Assembly (NCBI GenBank): GCA_026874595.1
Contig: JAPPUL010000068.1
Coordinates: 1,627,001 to 1,691,000, forward strand
Source: Sipunculus nudus
Taxonomy: Eukaryota; Annelida; Sipuncula; Golfingiida; Sipunculidae
Length of the DNA: 64,000 nucleotides
Direction of reading: 5' to 3'
Shown here: piece after piece, positions 17,515 through 26,733 of the stretch
How positions within the stretch are numbered: the first letter of the stretch is position 1
How the letters are laid out: each line of letters opens with the position of its first letter
Position numbers and translations under genes: made by a program
The notes under the pieces: model-generated
Told to the model about the DNA's origin: nothing
Databases searched by the model: none
What the model saw: the letters and a program-made list of their open reading frames with translations, nothing else

Positions 17515-19446
17515 GTGAACTTGCTAATACTAATAGCCTTTTTACCTTTACTAGGCTTTATACTAAATGGACTTTTTGGCAAACGTCTTAGTGTAAGGTA
17601 TGTGCATATAATAGGGTGTACAACGGTATTAGTGTCATTTATATTGTCGTTTATAATACTTTTAGATTTGGCATTTGGAGGGGGCGCACCACTAGAACAT
17701 ACATTATATAGCTGGTTTCGCGCTGGAGAGCTTGACATTTCATTTGGGTTTAGGGTAGATGAGCTTTCTATAGTTATGATGAATGTAATAACCGGTGTTG
17801 GATTTTTAATACACCTTTACTCAACAGGCTATATGAAAGGGGATTTAGGAGTACATAAGTTTTTCTCATATTTAAATCTGTTTACGTTTTCCATGTTGGT
17901 GCTTGTGATGGCAGATAATCTGGTATTACTCTTTCTTGGGTGGGAGGGTGTAGGCCTTTGCTCGTATTTGCTTATTGGCTTTTGGTATAAGAATATAGAT
18001 TTTGCAAAAGCAGGCAAGAAAGCATTTATAGTAAATAGGATAGGGGATTTAGGATTTATTCTTGGTATATTTTTAATATTTGCCTACTTTGGGACGCTAG
18101 ATTTTGCTTCTCTTGAAAGTTATATAAAAGGGAATGAAAAAGTAGTAGAAGGGCTTGTCTCAGGGGGAGTAATAACGATAATAACGTTGTTATTATTTGT
18201 AGGAGCAACAGGCAAGTCAGCCCAAATACCGCTATATACCTGGTTACCGGACGCGATGGCGGGTCCAACACCGGTTAGCGCATTAATCCACGCAGCAACT
18301 ATGGTAACAGCGGGAGTATACATGATAGGTCGGCTGCATTATTTGTTTAGCCTGTCATCTACGACAATGCTGATTATTCTAATAATAGGAGGAGCAACAG
18401 CCCTATACGCAGGAACAATAGCAATAAGTCAAAATGATATAAAGAAAGTGCTTGCCTATTCGACAGTGAGCCAACTTGGGTATATGTTTATGGCGATGGC
18501 AGTAGGAGCTTTTTCTGTTGGGATATTTCACTTAGTAACGCATGCGTTTTTCAAAGCACTTTTATTCTTGTGTGCAGGCTCGGTGATATTAGCAACACAT
18601 CATGAACAGGACATGAATAAGATGGGCAAACTAAAGTCAAAGTTGCCAATAACCTATTATACAATGCTAATAGGGGCTTTAGCGCTTAGCGGGGTATTGC
18701 CTTATATATCTGGTTTTATGAGTAAGGATTTAATACTTGAAAAGGTTAAGTCATATGAGATGTTATTGTTTGGTTATGAACTTGGCTATATTTTTTGGAT
18801 AGTTGGTGTTTTAGGAGCATTGTTTACGGCAATGTATAGCTTTCGTCTTATGGGTTTAACGTTTTGGGGGAGTAAGACTAAAATGTCTTTAGAAGATTAT
18901 GAACATGTGGGCGAGCCATCTAAGGTGATGAGCGGAGTTTTGGTGGTGCTTGCGCTATTGGCTTTATTTGGGGGGCTTATAGGATACCCTGGTCTTTTTG
19001 GAGGTGATATACATATATTTTTGTCGAACGTTTTTGGCAAACAGGTTGTTGAAGTCCCACATATAGCTTTAGTGACGATACTTGGGATAATATTTGCTAT
19101 AGGAGCCGGCATTGTATATGGAAAGAGTTTGAGTATGCCTGATAAGTTTGCCACAAGTTATATTGGTCGGATATTTTATAAGCTTTCTTATAATAAATAT
19201 TATATAGATGAGCTATATGATTTTATATTTGTGAGACCGCTTATAAAGGGATCGAGATACTTATGGCGTCGTTTTGATGTTTTGGTAATTGATGGGCTAG
19301 TAAATGGGGTTGGCCTTTTGGCAAGAAGGATTGGTAATTTGTTTGGGAATGTGCAATCTGGAAATATTAGTGTGTATGCGTTTACCTTACTTTTGGGGGT
19401 AGTATTTGTATTGCTATATATATTATACTCTCTTAAAGTAGGGTAA
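17515..19446 (+). CDS. nuoL: NADH-quinone oxidoreductase subunit L
   Basis: Largest antiporter-like proton-pumping subunit. 643 residues. The conserved FLGWEGVGLCSYLLIGFWY segment and the LPDAMAGPTPVSALIHAATMVTAGVYM core are present, the latter carrying key Lys and His positions. The long C-terminal region after about residue 520 is the lateral helix. GTG start. Confidence 0.96.
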   Translation: MNLLILIAFLPLLGFILNGLFGKRLSVRYVHIIGCTTVLVSFILSFIILLDLAFGGGAPLEHTLYSWFRAGELDISFGFRVDELSIVMMNVITGVGFLIHLYSTGYMKGDLGVHKFFSYLNLFTFSMLVLVMADNLVLLFLGWEGVGLCSYLLIGFWYKNIDFAKAGKKAFIVNRIGDLGFILGIFLIFAYFGTLDFASLESYIKGNEKVVEGLVSGGVITIITLLLFVGATGKSAQIPLYTWLPDAMAGPTPVSALIHAATMVTAGVYMIGRLHYLFSLSSTTMLIILIIGGATALYAGTIAISQNDIKKVLAYSTVSQLGYMFMAMAVGAFSVGIFHLVTHAFFKALLFLCAGSVILATHHEQDMNKMGKLKSKLPITYYTMLIGALALSGVLPYISGFMSKDLILEKVKSYEMLLFGYELGYIFWIVGVLGALFTAMYSFRLMGLTFWGSKTKMSLEDYEHVGEPSKVMSGVLVVLALLALFGGLIGYPGLFGGDIHIFLSNVFGKQVVEVPHIALVTILGIIFAIGAGIVYGKSLSMPDKFATSYIGRIFYKLSYNKYYIDELYDFIFVRPLIKGSRYLWRRFDVLVIDGLVNGVGLLARRIGNLFGNVQSGNISVYAFTLLLGVVFVLLYILYSLKVG

Positions 19447-19509
19447 AGTATGGTAAGGATATTTTTAGCTTTCATGTATTTTTTGAAGATGATATAAAGG
19501 GTTTTTTAA

Positions 19510-21150
19510 ATGGGACTTATGAGTGTATTATTATTTTTGCCTGTTATAGGAGCATTAGTAGTACTCTTTTTGCCAAAGGATAAAGTATATAGTGAAGATA
19601 GAAACGGGAAAGTTTTAAAGGTTATAGGTTTTGTATTTTCTTTTCTTGTATTTTTACTATCAATACCGCTTTTCACTTATGTAGGAAGCCATTATCCTGG
19701 GGCTAATATCTTTGAATGGTTTAATACAAATGTAATTATCGTTACAGAAGGCGGAGAAAGGATAGCAGGTTTTTATGAAGTTGTACCCTGGCTTAATTTA
19801 GGCTTTGTAGATGTAAATTCGACCTACCATTTGCAAGTAGATGCAATAAGTATACTAATGATAGTGCTCACAACGCTTTTGATACCAATTACAATTCTTG
19901 CCTCATGGAGGTCAATTTCTTTTAGGATAAAAGAATTCATAGTATGTATGCTTTTAATGGAATCAAGTATGCTTGGCGCTTTTATGGCATGGGACTTGCT
20001 GTTATTCTATATATTTTGGGAAGTGATGCTAATCCCGATGTATTTTATTATAGGGATATGGGGAGGAGAAAGCAAGGTCTATGCAGCAGTTAAGTTTTTT
20101 ATATATACACTAGTCGGGAGCTTACTAATGTTTCTGGGCATAATATATATATACCTTGAAGTGGGAACATTTAATTTAAGTACGATATACGAACAAAGCT
20201 ATACTCTTAATATAATATATGATGTACTTGGGTATGGAATTAGTGTAGAAACGATACTCTTCCTTGCATTTTTTTTATCCTTTGCAATAAAGGTTCCTAT
20301 ATTCCCGTTTCATACATGGCTTCCAGATGCGCACGTTCAAGCCCCAACGGCAGGTAGTGTAGTTCTTGCAGGTGTTTTATTAAAAATGGGAACATATGGC
20401 TTTATAAGGTTCGCAATACCTTTTTTCCCAAATGCGTCCTTTAACTTTGCACCATATATCTCTATCTTGGCGATAGTGGGTATAATATACGGAGCATTGA
20501 TGGCGTTGGCCCAGAAGGATATAAAGAAACTGATAGCGTATTCGTCGGTAAGCCATCTTGGGTTTGTAATGCTTGGACTTTTTGCCTTTAGCAGCGGACT
20601 TGATGGTAAAATGTTCTTGTCGTATCAGGGTGTTAGTGGAGCAATATATCAAATGATAAACCATGGACTTAGTACGGGATTGTTGTTTTTGCTTGTAGGA
20701 ATACTTTATGAAAGGCGTCACACAAAAGATATAGAAGCTTTCGGGGGATTATCTTCAGTTATGCCTATATATGCGGTAGTCTTTATGATAACGACATTAT
20801 CATCAATAGGGCTTCCGGGCTTAAATGGCTTTATAGGCGAGTTTTTAATACTTATTGGCAGTTTTAGGGCAAATTGGGTATATGGGACTTTGGGTGCCTT
20901 TGGTATCATTCTTTCTGCAGTATACATGTTATATCTTTATCAGAAGGTATTTTTTGGTGAGTGTGTTTTGAAAGAGAATAAAGCATTAAAGGATCTTACA
21001 AAAAGAGAGTTAAGCATTTTTGTACCTCTTATAATACTTGTTATACTTATGGGAGTATATCCTAATTTGTTTTTAGACAAGATAGAACTTTCATTAAACA
21101 CTATATTTTCGGCAATGCCTCAGATAAATAAGATTAACTGGTTATACTAA
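19510..21150 (+). CDS. nuoM: NADH-quinone oxidoreductase subunit M
   Basis: Antiporter-like subunit, 546 residues, about 14 helices. The FYIFWEVMLIPMYFIIGIWGG and FHTWLPDAHVQAPTAGSV motifs are intact. Its stop codon overlaps the nuoN ATG by one base (TAATG). Confidence 0.96.
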   Translation: MGLMSVLLFLPVIGALVVLFLPKDKVYSEDRNGKVLKVIGFVFSFLVFLLSIPLFTYVGSHYPGANIFEWFNTNVIIVTEGGERIAGFYEVVPWLNLGFVDVNSTYHLQVDAISILMIVLTTLLIPITILASWRSISFRIKEFIVCMLLMESSMLGAFMAWDLLLFYIFWEVMLIPMYFIIGIWGGESKVYAAVKFFIYTLVGSLLMFLGIIYIYLEVGTFNLSTIYEQSYTLNIIYDVLGYGISVETILFLAFFLSFAIKVPIFPFHTWLPDAHVQAPTAGSVVLAGVLLKMGTYGFIRFAIPFFPNASFNFAPYISILAIVGIIYGALMALAQKDIKKLIAYSSVSHLGFVMLGLFAFSSGLDGKMFLSYQGVSGAIYQMINHGLSTGLLFLLVGILYERRHTKDIEAFGGLSSVMPIYAVVFMITTLSSIGLPGLNGFIGEFLILIGSFRANWVYGTLGAFGIILSAVYMLYLYQKVFFGECVLKENKALKDLTKRELSIFVPLIILVILMGVYPNLFLDKIELSLNTIFSAMPQINKINWLY

Positions 21151-22589
21151 TGTTTGATAATGTATTATATGTGACAAAGCCCATAATAATTCTTACGGCT
21201 ACAGGCCTCATAACCTTATTGCTTGAAGTGCTTAGCAAAAAGAGCGTAAACAAAAAGCCAGTATATATAACTGCCTTTGGAGGGCTTTTTTATACTCTAT
21301 ATACCATAAGCGATTATATACTAAACTTCGAAGAAGAGCTTATAATATTTAGCGGTTCTTTAAAGCTGGATGAGTTTTCTTTGGGAATAGCGTTAGTACT
21401 TGTACTTGGAGCCCTATTAGTGGTCTTGCTTTCTTATTATTCATTTGGAGATAGTAAAAGAGATTCTGTAAACTTTTGTAGTTTAATGCTTTTTGGAGTT
21501 GTTGGGATGGTAAGCCTTGTTTTTTCGAATGACATGTTTACGTTTTTCATAAGTTTTGAAGTTATGTCAGTTAGTGTATATATACTCTCAGGTTTTGACA
21601 TAAAAGACTTTAGAAGCAACGAGGCAGGTATAAAGTATTTAATACTTGGAGCATTTTCGACTGCGTTTTTGATATTGGGAATAGCGTTTTTGTATGGTTC
21701 AAGTGGGCAGATGGTATTTGACAAGATAGTTGAGCATTATAGTAGTAGTATATTAGGTGATGATGAGCTTTATGCTTATTTGGGACTTGGGCTTGTGCTT
21801 ATAGGGTTTTTATTCAAGGTGGGAGCGGTACCGTTTCATCAATGGATGCCAGACGCATATGAAGGGGCGCCTACTGTAGTTACAGCCTTTATGTCAACTT
21901 GTGTTAAGGTGGCAGCTTTTGGGATATTGTTTAGGAGTTTGTTTAGTTTCTTCAGGGTGTTAGACCACCAAATAATTATAGACATACTGATAGTAGTTAG
22001 TGTACTTACGGTTTTAGTTGGTAACTTTCTTGCCTTAATCCAAAACAATATAAAGCGAATAATAGCTTTTTCGGGGATAGGGCATACAGGGTATATTTTG
22101 ATATATTTGGTTGCGGGGCTTAAATCAGATATAGTAAATTACAATCCGTTATTGTTTTATCTTTTATCTTATGTGATAATAAATATAGGAGTATTTGCGA
22201 GTTTGCTTAATATAAGCGAGCAAACACTTGTTGGGATACGTGGGCTTGGGTATAGGAATCGGTTTTTAGGATTTTCAATGAGTGTATTTTTATTTTCACT
22301 TGCAGGGATTCCGTTAACTTCTGGTTTTATGGGAAAGTTTTTCATATTCAAATACGCATTATCCCAAGAGCTTTATATATTATCGATAATAGGAATACTA
22401 AGTGCAGTAGTATCGTTTTATTACTATCTTAGAATAATAGTGTATATGTATTTAAAGGACGAAGGCTATGAATATCCGATACTTAGGGCAAGATGGAGCT
22501 ATATATTGGTAGCTTTGGTGGGGATGGTGCTTACATTATCACTTGGGATATATCCGGACCTTGGCTTTTACTTTCTTTTAGGTTATTAG
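21150..22589 (+). CDS. nuoN: NADH-quinone oxidoreductase subunit N
   Basis: The third antiporter-like subunit, 479 residues, and the last gene of the operon. It has the FHQWMPDAYEGAPTVVTAFMST core and the SGIGHTGYIL segment. A 9-bp inverted repeat starts inside its last codons and may end the operon. Confidence 0.95.
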   Translation: MFDNVLYVTKPIIILTATGLITLLLEVLSKKSVNKKPVYITAFGGLFYTLYTISDYILNFEEELIIFSGSLKLDEFSLGIALVLVLGALLVVLLSYYSFGDSKRDSVNFCSLMLFGVVGMVSLVFSNDMFTFFISFEVMSVSVYILSGFDIKDFRSNEAGIKYLILGAFSTAFLILGIAFLYGSSGQMVFDKIVEHYSSSILGDDELYAYLGLGLVLIGFLFKVGAVPFHQWMPDAYEGAPTVVTAFMSTCVKVAAFGILFRSLFSFFRVLDHQIIIDILIVVSVLTVLVGNFLALIQNNIKRIIAFSGIGHTGYILIYLVAGLKSDIVNYNPLLFYLLSYVIINIGVFASLLNISEQTLVGIRGLGYRNRFLGFSMSVFLFSLAGIPLTSGFMGKFFIFKYALSQELYILSIIGILSAVVSFYYYLRIIVYMYLKDEGYEYPILRARWSYILVALVGMVLTLSLGIYPDLGFYFLLGY

Positions 22590-22609
22590 ATAAAAACTAA
22601 AATAACCTA
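22579..22609 (+). terminator. Possible terminator after nuoN
   Basis: TAGGTTATT (22579-22587) and AATAACCTA (22601-22609) form a perfect 9-bp stem with a 13-base loop, overlapping the nuoN stop. No U-run follows, only AT-rich DNA, so activity is uncertain. Confidence 0.35.
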
Positions 22610-22660
22610 TAATATTCAAAAATATTGAAAAAATCTAAATATAGTATAAAAACGAATAAG

Positions 22661-22689
22661 TTGACTTTAGGCTAAATTTATATTAGACT
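22661..22689 (+). promoter_or_regulatory. Sigma-70-type promoter for ilvBH
   Basis: TTGACT (22661-22666), a 17-bp spacer and TAGACT (22684-22689), about 47 bp before the ilvB start. No T-box or attenuator peptide is visible in the short leader. Confidence 0.55.
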
Positions 22690-22735
22690 TGCTCTTTAAT
22701 CTAAAATATATATAAATAAAGAAGGGATAAATGTT

Positions 22736-24436
22736 TTGAAAAAGACGGGCTCACAAATAGTAATAGAGTTTTTAAAGAGGCATGGAGTTAAGGTGATATT
22801 TGGATATCCTGGTGGTGCTATATTGCCAATATATGATGAGTTACACAGATCGGATATAAAGCATATATTGTGCAGGCACGAACAAGGAGCAATCCACGCA
22901 GCAGAGGGTTATGCCAAGTCTACCGGGGAAATAGGCGTTGCATTTGCAACCTCAGGACCTGGAGCAACGAATCTGGTAACAGGGCTTGCTGATGCGAAGA
23001 TGGATTCAGTGCCAATACTTGCGATAACAGGGCAGGTTCCTGGCGAGTTAATAGGTACGGATGCTTTTCAGGAGGCAGATATATTTGGAATAAGCGTACC
23101 GATAACTAAAATAAACAAGTTAGTCCGACGCGTAGAAGATCTTGCAACAGCGCTTGAGGAATCTTACACGGTGGCGATGTCAGGGCGGCCTGGTCCTGCG
23201 CTTATAGATATTCCAAAAGACGTACAGCTTGCTGAAACTGATGAGTATGAGTTTGTATTAGATGATATAATAAGGCGTAAATATGTTGATATAGGGAATA
23301 AAATAGAGGGAGATTTAGAAGGGCTTGTAAAGGCTCTAAACGAAGCAGAAAGGCCTTTGTTGTATGTTGGGGGCGGTGCTAATGTATCAGGGGCAGGAGG
23401 GGTTGTCGCAAAGCTTTCGGAGAAGGCAAACATACCTGTAGTAATGACATTAATGGGGCTTGGAGCAATACCGACAGAGCATCCTAGGTCGTTGGGGATG
23501 CTTGGTATGCACGGGTCAAAATATGCAAACTATTCTGTATCAGATTGTGATTTATTAATAGCGCTTGGAGCGAGGTTTGATGATCGCGTAACAGGGAAGG
23601 TGAGTAAATTTGCAAAACAAGCAAAGATAGCTCATATAGACATAGACAAAGCAGAGATAGGAAAAATAATACAAGTAGATTATGCAGTAGTAGGGGATTT
23701 AAAGAAGGTCGTAGAAGAGCTTATAAAGGGAGTGAGTGGAAAGAATGGGCGTTTATCATGGCTTAAACAGGTAGCAGAGCTTAAAAACAAGTATCCCTAT
23801 AGGTATAGACAAAGCGAAGAGAGGATAAAGCCACAGTATTTCATAGAGGAGCTTAGTAAAGCAACAGAAGGGGAGGCAATAGTTACAACGGACGTGGGTC
23901 AGCATCAGATGTGGGTGGCGCAGTATTATAAGTTTAAGAACTCCCGAAGTATGCTAACAAGCGGCGGACTTGGGACGATGGGATTTGGGTTTCCGGCAGC
24001 GATAGGAGCGGCGCTTGCCTATCCGGACAGGCAGGTATTCACGATAACGGGTGATGGAAGTTTCCAAATGAATATCCAAGAGCTTGCAACGTGCACGGTA
24101 TATGGTATGAAGGTAAAGATTGTTGTATTAAACAATGGGTTTTTGGGGATGGTGAGGCAATGGCAAGAGTTATTCTACGAGTCAAACTTTTCAGGTAGTG
24201 ATTTTGATTATAATCCGGACTTTGTGGCAATAGCAAAGGCGTATGGCCTTGATGCTAAGCTTATAACAAAACCAGAAGAAGTTAATAGCGGGATAGAATT
24301 TCTACTAGAGAGTGATAAGACAGCCCTGCTTGAGGTAATGATTCCCACAGCAGAGAAGGTATTTCCTATGGTACCGGCGGGTGGTGCGATAAGCGATAGT
24401 ATAGATATAGATGACATAAAAGAGGAAAAAGAGTAA
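22736..24436 (+). CDS. ilvB: Acetolactate synthase, large (catalytic) subunit
   Basis: The ThDP-dependent enzyme that condenses pyruvate into acetolactate, or with 2-oxobutyrate into acetohydroxybutyrate: first common step to Val, Leu and Ile. Catalytic Glu49 lies in CRHEQGA. The ThDP motif is GDGSFQMNIQEL followed by NNGFLGMVRQWQ. 566 residues. Start TTG 22736; the ATG just upstream runs into a stop after two codons. ilvH follows after 17 bp. Confidence 0.95.
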   Translation: MKKTGSQIVIEFLKRHGVKVIFGYPGGAILPIYDELHRSDIKHILCRHEQGAIHAAEGYAKSTGEIGVAFATSGPGATNLVTGLADAKMDSVPILAITGQVPGELIGTDAFQEADIFGISVPITKINKLVRRVEDLATALEESYTVAMSGRPGPALIDIPKDVQLAETDEYEFVLDDIIRRKYVDIGNKIEGDLEGLVKALNEAERPLLYVGGGANVSGAGGVVAKLSEKANIPVVMTLMGLGAIPTEHPRSLGMLGMHGSKYANYSVSDCDLLIALGARFDDRVTGKVSKFAKQAKIAHIDIDKAEIGKIIQVDYAVVGDLKKVVEELIKGVSGKNGRLSWLKQVAELKNKYPYRYRQSEERIKPQYFIEELSKATEGEAIVTTDVGQHQMWVAQYYKFKNSRSMLTSGGLGTMGFGFPAAIGAALAYPDRQVFTITGDGSFQMNIQELATCTVYGMKVKIVVLNNGFLGMVRQWQELFYESNFSGSDFDYNPDFVAIAKAYGLDAKLITKPEEVNSGIEFLLESDKTALLEVMIPTAEKVFPMVPAGGAISDSIDIDDIKEEKE

Positions 24437-24453
24437 AGGGATTAAAAGAAGAA

Positions 24454-24963
24454 ATGAAACACACGATATTGCTTAAGGTAAGAAACAATGCAGGTGTAAT
24501 GATGCATGTGGTAAGTTTGTTTTCACGACGAGGCTATAATATAGAAAGCATAGCAGTAGGGACGAGGGAGGACCCTCGTGAGAGCATCATAACGATAATA
24601 GTAGATGATAATAATCATAAAGATATAATACGCCAGATAGACAAACAGCTTAGTAAACTAGTTGATGTTATAAGTATAAAAGACTTTCAATATAACGAAT
24701 CTTTAAATAGAGAACTAGTATTAATGCTATTAGAGTTTGGAAAAGAAGAGCTTGGAGTTCTTATAGAGCTTGTAAATGCTTTTGGCGGACGAGTTGAGGA
24801 TATGACAGAAGAGACTATGCTTGTTGAGATGTCAGGAATAAGCCGAAAGGTGAAATCATTTATAGATATGATGTCAAAGAAGTACAAGATATTAGAGATA
24901 GTGCGAACAGGGCAAATAGCGCTTCCCTACCAAAGTAAATTAAAGGATGCACGTATACTATAG
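24454..24963 (+). CDS. ilvH: Acetolactate synthase, small (regulatory) subunit
   Basis: ACT-domain protein that activates the large subunit and gives valine feedback inhibition. The ACT domain is at residues 1-80 (VRNNAGVMMHVVSLFSRRGYNI); the C-terminal half, to residue 169, is the usual second domain. It ends five bases from the lepB stop on the other strand. Confidence 0.95.
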   Translation: MKHTILLKVRNNAGVMMHVVSLFSRRGYNIESIAVGTREDPRESIITIIVDDNNHKDIIRQIDKQLSKLVDVISIKDFQYNESLNRELVLMLLEFGKEELGVLIELVNAFGGRVEDMTEETMLVEMSGISRKVKSFIDMMSKKYKILEIVRTGQIALPYQSKLKDARIL

Positions 24964-24983
24964 TATGCCTACTCAGGTATATT
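24962..24983 (+). terminator. Short hairpin between ilvH and lepB
   Basis: AGTATGCCT (24962-24970) pairs with AGGTATATT (24975-24983) around a 4-base loop, with two G-U pairs on the plus strand only. It spans the ilvH and lepB stop codons. No U-run follows. Confidence 0.3.
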
Positions 24984-26093
24984 AGAGAAACGTTTTAAAG
25001 GGTAATAGATAATAATGGGTTTGCCAATAATAAGGTTTTGATGTACGAGACCCCATTTTCTGCTATCGGAGCTGCGGTCTCTGTTATCGCCAACCATAAA
25101 GTAATAATTGCTATCAAAAGTATGCTTAAAAACTTTCTTTTCTGTTAAGATAGCCGGGGTATTGGCAGGGAGGATGTTGTAATAGAAAGAGAATAAGTAG
25201 TCATTGTCTTGAATAGCAAAGTCATTATTATTGTTTTTGTTGTAATTAAGAGTCAAATGCTCAGAAGAGAAAGTGTCCTCAAAGTTGGTAATAAATTTAA
25301 GCTCATCATTAACAGAGAAAAAAAGCTTTTTCTCACCTTCAATATCACGTAAAACAATTTCTAAAGTATCTTCTTTCTTAGGAATATATAAATATTCGAT
25401 ATTAGGCTGAATACTGTAGTAGCTATCATTTTCAAGTTGAATAAGATGTTTTTTATCACCTAAAGTCTCGATAAAAACGTTGAAATTACTATCAGTACTT
25501 TTAACTATACCTTTGTCGTAAGAATAAAATAATTGTTGAGAAGAGGGGTTTGAATATTTTTCAGGATTGGAGATAGATTTAATAAGGTCCCAAAAGTCTT
25601 TATCTATTTTATTAGAAGTAGGGAGGGCATTTCCATTAACGATAACTTTCTTATCAATAAAACTAATGACATCTCCGGGCACCCCAAGTAAACGTTTTAT
25701 AAAATTCTTAGGGCTATCCTCAGTATTAGTAAGGCCAAAGATAGAGAAGGTGATTAAGTCAAAAAGCTCAATTGTCCAATGGCGAGGAGTGTATCTAGGG
25801 TAGTGGAATACAACGATATCGCCTCTTTTAGGGTCTGAGAAAGCAGGTAGTTTCCAACTAAAAATAGGTATTCTAACACCATAAATAAACTTATTAACAA
25901 GCAGGTAATCGCCCTCAATAAGAGTTGGCACCATACTGCCGGAAGGGATTTTGTAAGCCTCGATAATGAAGATACGAATAAGCAGAGCAATAAGAATAGC
26001 AGAGAATATAGTTTCTATATTCTCTCTTAGTTTAGATTTCTTTTTATTCTTTTTATTCTTTTTATAAGATTTAGGTTTATCACTATTATTCAT
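24969..26093 (-). CDS. lepB: Signal peptidase I
   Basis: Inner-membrane Ser/Lys peptidase that removes Sec and Tat signal peptides. A basic, Lys-rich N-terminus precedes one transmembrane helix (about 28-45). Catalytic Ser53 is in PSGSM and catalytic Lys133 in IKRLLGVPGD. The C-terminal signature is GDNRDRSSDSRKWG. At 374 residues it is longer than average because of an inserted Asn/Asp-rich stretch at about 160-310 between the Lys box and the C-terminal box. Confidence 0.94.
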   Translation of the reverse strand: MNNSDKPKSYKKNKKNKKKSKLRENIETIFSAILIALLIRIFIIEAYKIPSGSMVPTLIEGDYLLVNKFIYGVRIPIFSWKLPAFSDPKRGDIVVFHYPRYTPRHWTIELFDLITFSIFGLTNTEDSPKNFIKRLLGVPGDVISFIDKKVIVNGNALPTSNKIDKDFWDLIKSISNPEKYSNPSSQQLFYSYDKGIVKSTDSNFNVFIETLGDKKHLIQLENDSYYSIQPNIEYLYIPKKEDTLEIVLRDIEGEKKLFFSVNDELKFITNFEDTFSSEHLTLNYNKNNNNDFAIQDNDYLFSFYYNILPANTPAILTEKKVFKHTFDSNYYFMVGDNRDRSSDSRKWGLVHQNLIIGKPIIIYYPLKRFSNIPE

Positions 26094-26251
26094 ATGCTTT
26101 TTGTTAAACTGTTCATATCATATAAAGAAAATCTGTTAAATGGCTGCATAAAAGATATAAGATAAGTTATAAATAGAAAGAATACAATGTTAAAAAGGCT
26201 AAAAAATAGACAAAAACAGGTTAAAATATGATAAAAGTTACATAAAAGTAT

Positions 26252-26587
26252 TTATGTATGTATTTCGATATCGATGTCTCTTAATATGGTAGAAGCGATA
26301 ATATAGTTATCAGAGTTAAAGTTGTTAGAAGACTTAAGATTAGAAGGCTTAAGGGAGGATAGAATATCGTTAATAATATTCATGGTAGAGGCTATATTCT
26401 TCTCTTTAACAGGTATAAAAACTCTCAAAGTGGGAAGGAAAGGCATGTGGTTGCGTGGTATATTTTTTTGTTGTAAACTAAATAGTCTAATGTCCTCAAT
26501 AAAGAAGTTAAAGATATCATTCTTAATGAGCTTATGTGATATGGTCTTAATGTGATAGGGACGAGCTTGGAACTCAACTATTTTCAT
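26252..26587 (-). CDS. Divergent PII-like (GlnB-fold) protein
   Basis: A 111-residue protein that starts MKIVEFQARPYHI, matching the PII pattern M-K-x-(I/V)-E-x-x-x-(R)-P, with a second strand VFIPVKEKN and a C-terminal STILRDIDIEI that fit the remaining PII strands and helix in order. The T-loop lacks the canonical uridylylated Tyr region, so it is a PII-like relative, not GlnB. Ligand and target are unknown. It is divergent from the giant coiled-coil gene, with 146 bp between. Family assignment is by fold pattern only. Confidence 0.5.
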   Translation of the reverse strand: MKIVEFQARPYHIKTISHKLIKNDIFNFFIEDIRLFSLQQKNIPRNHMPFLPTLRVFIPVKEKNIASTMNIINDILSSLKPSNLKSSNNFNSDNYIIASTILRDIDIEIHT

Positions 26588-26733
26588 GCTGTGAAAATAT
26601 AAATAAATAAAGTGTAATCAAGGTGAAAAAGTTTTTAAGGAAAGTAAAAAAGGGCCGAAAAGGAGTGAAGAGGAAGTATACATAAAAAATAAGCAATAAA
26701 TAAAAGTTATGATAAAATCTCTGGGAGGGGGAC

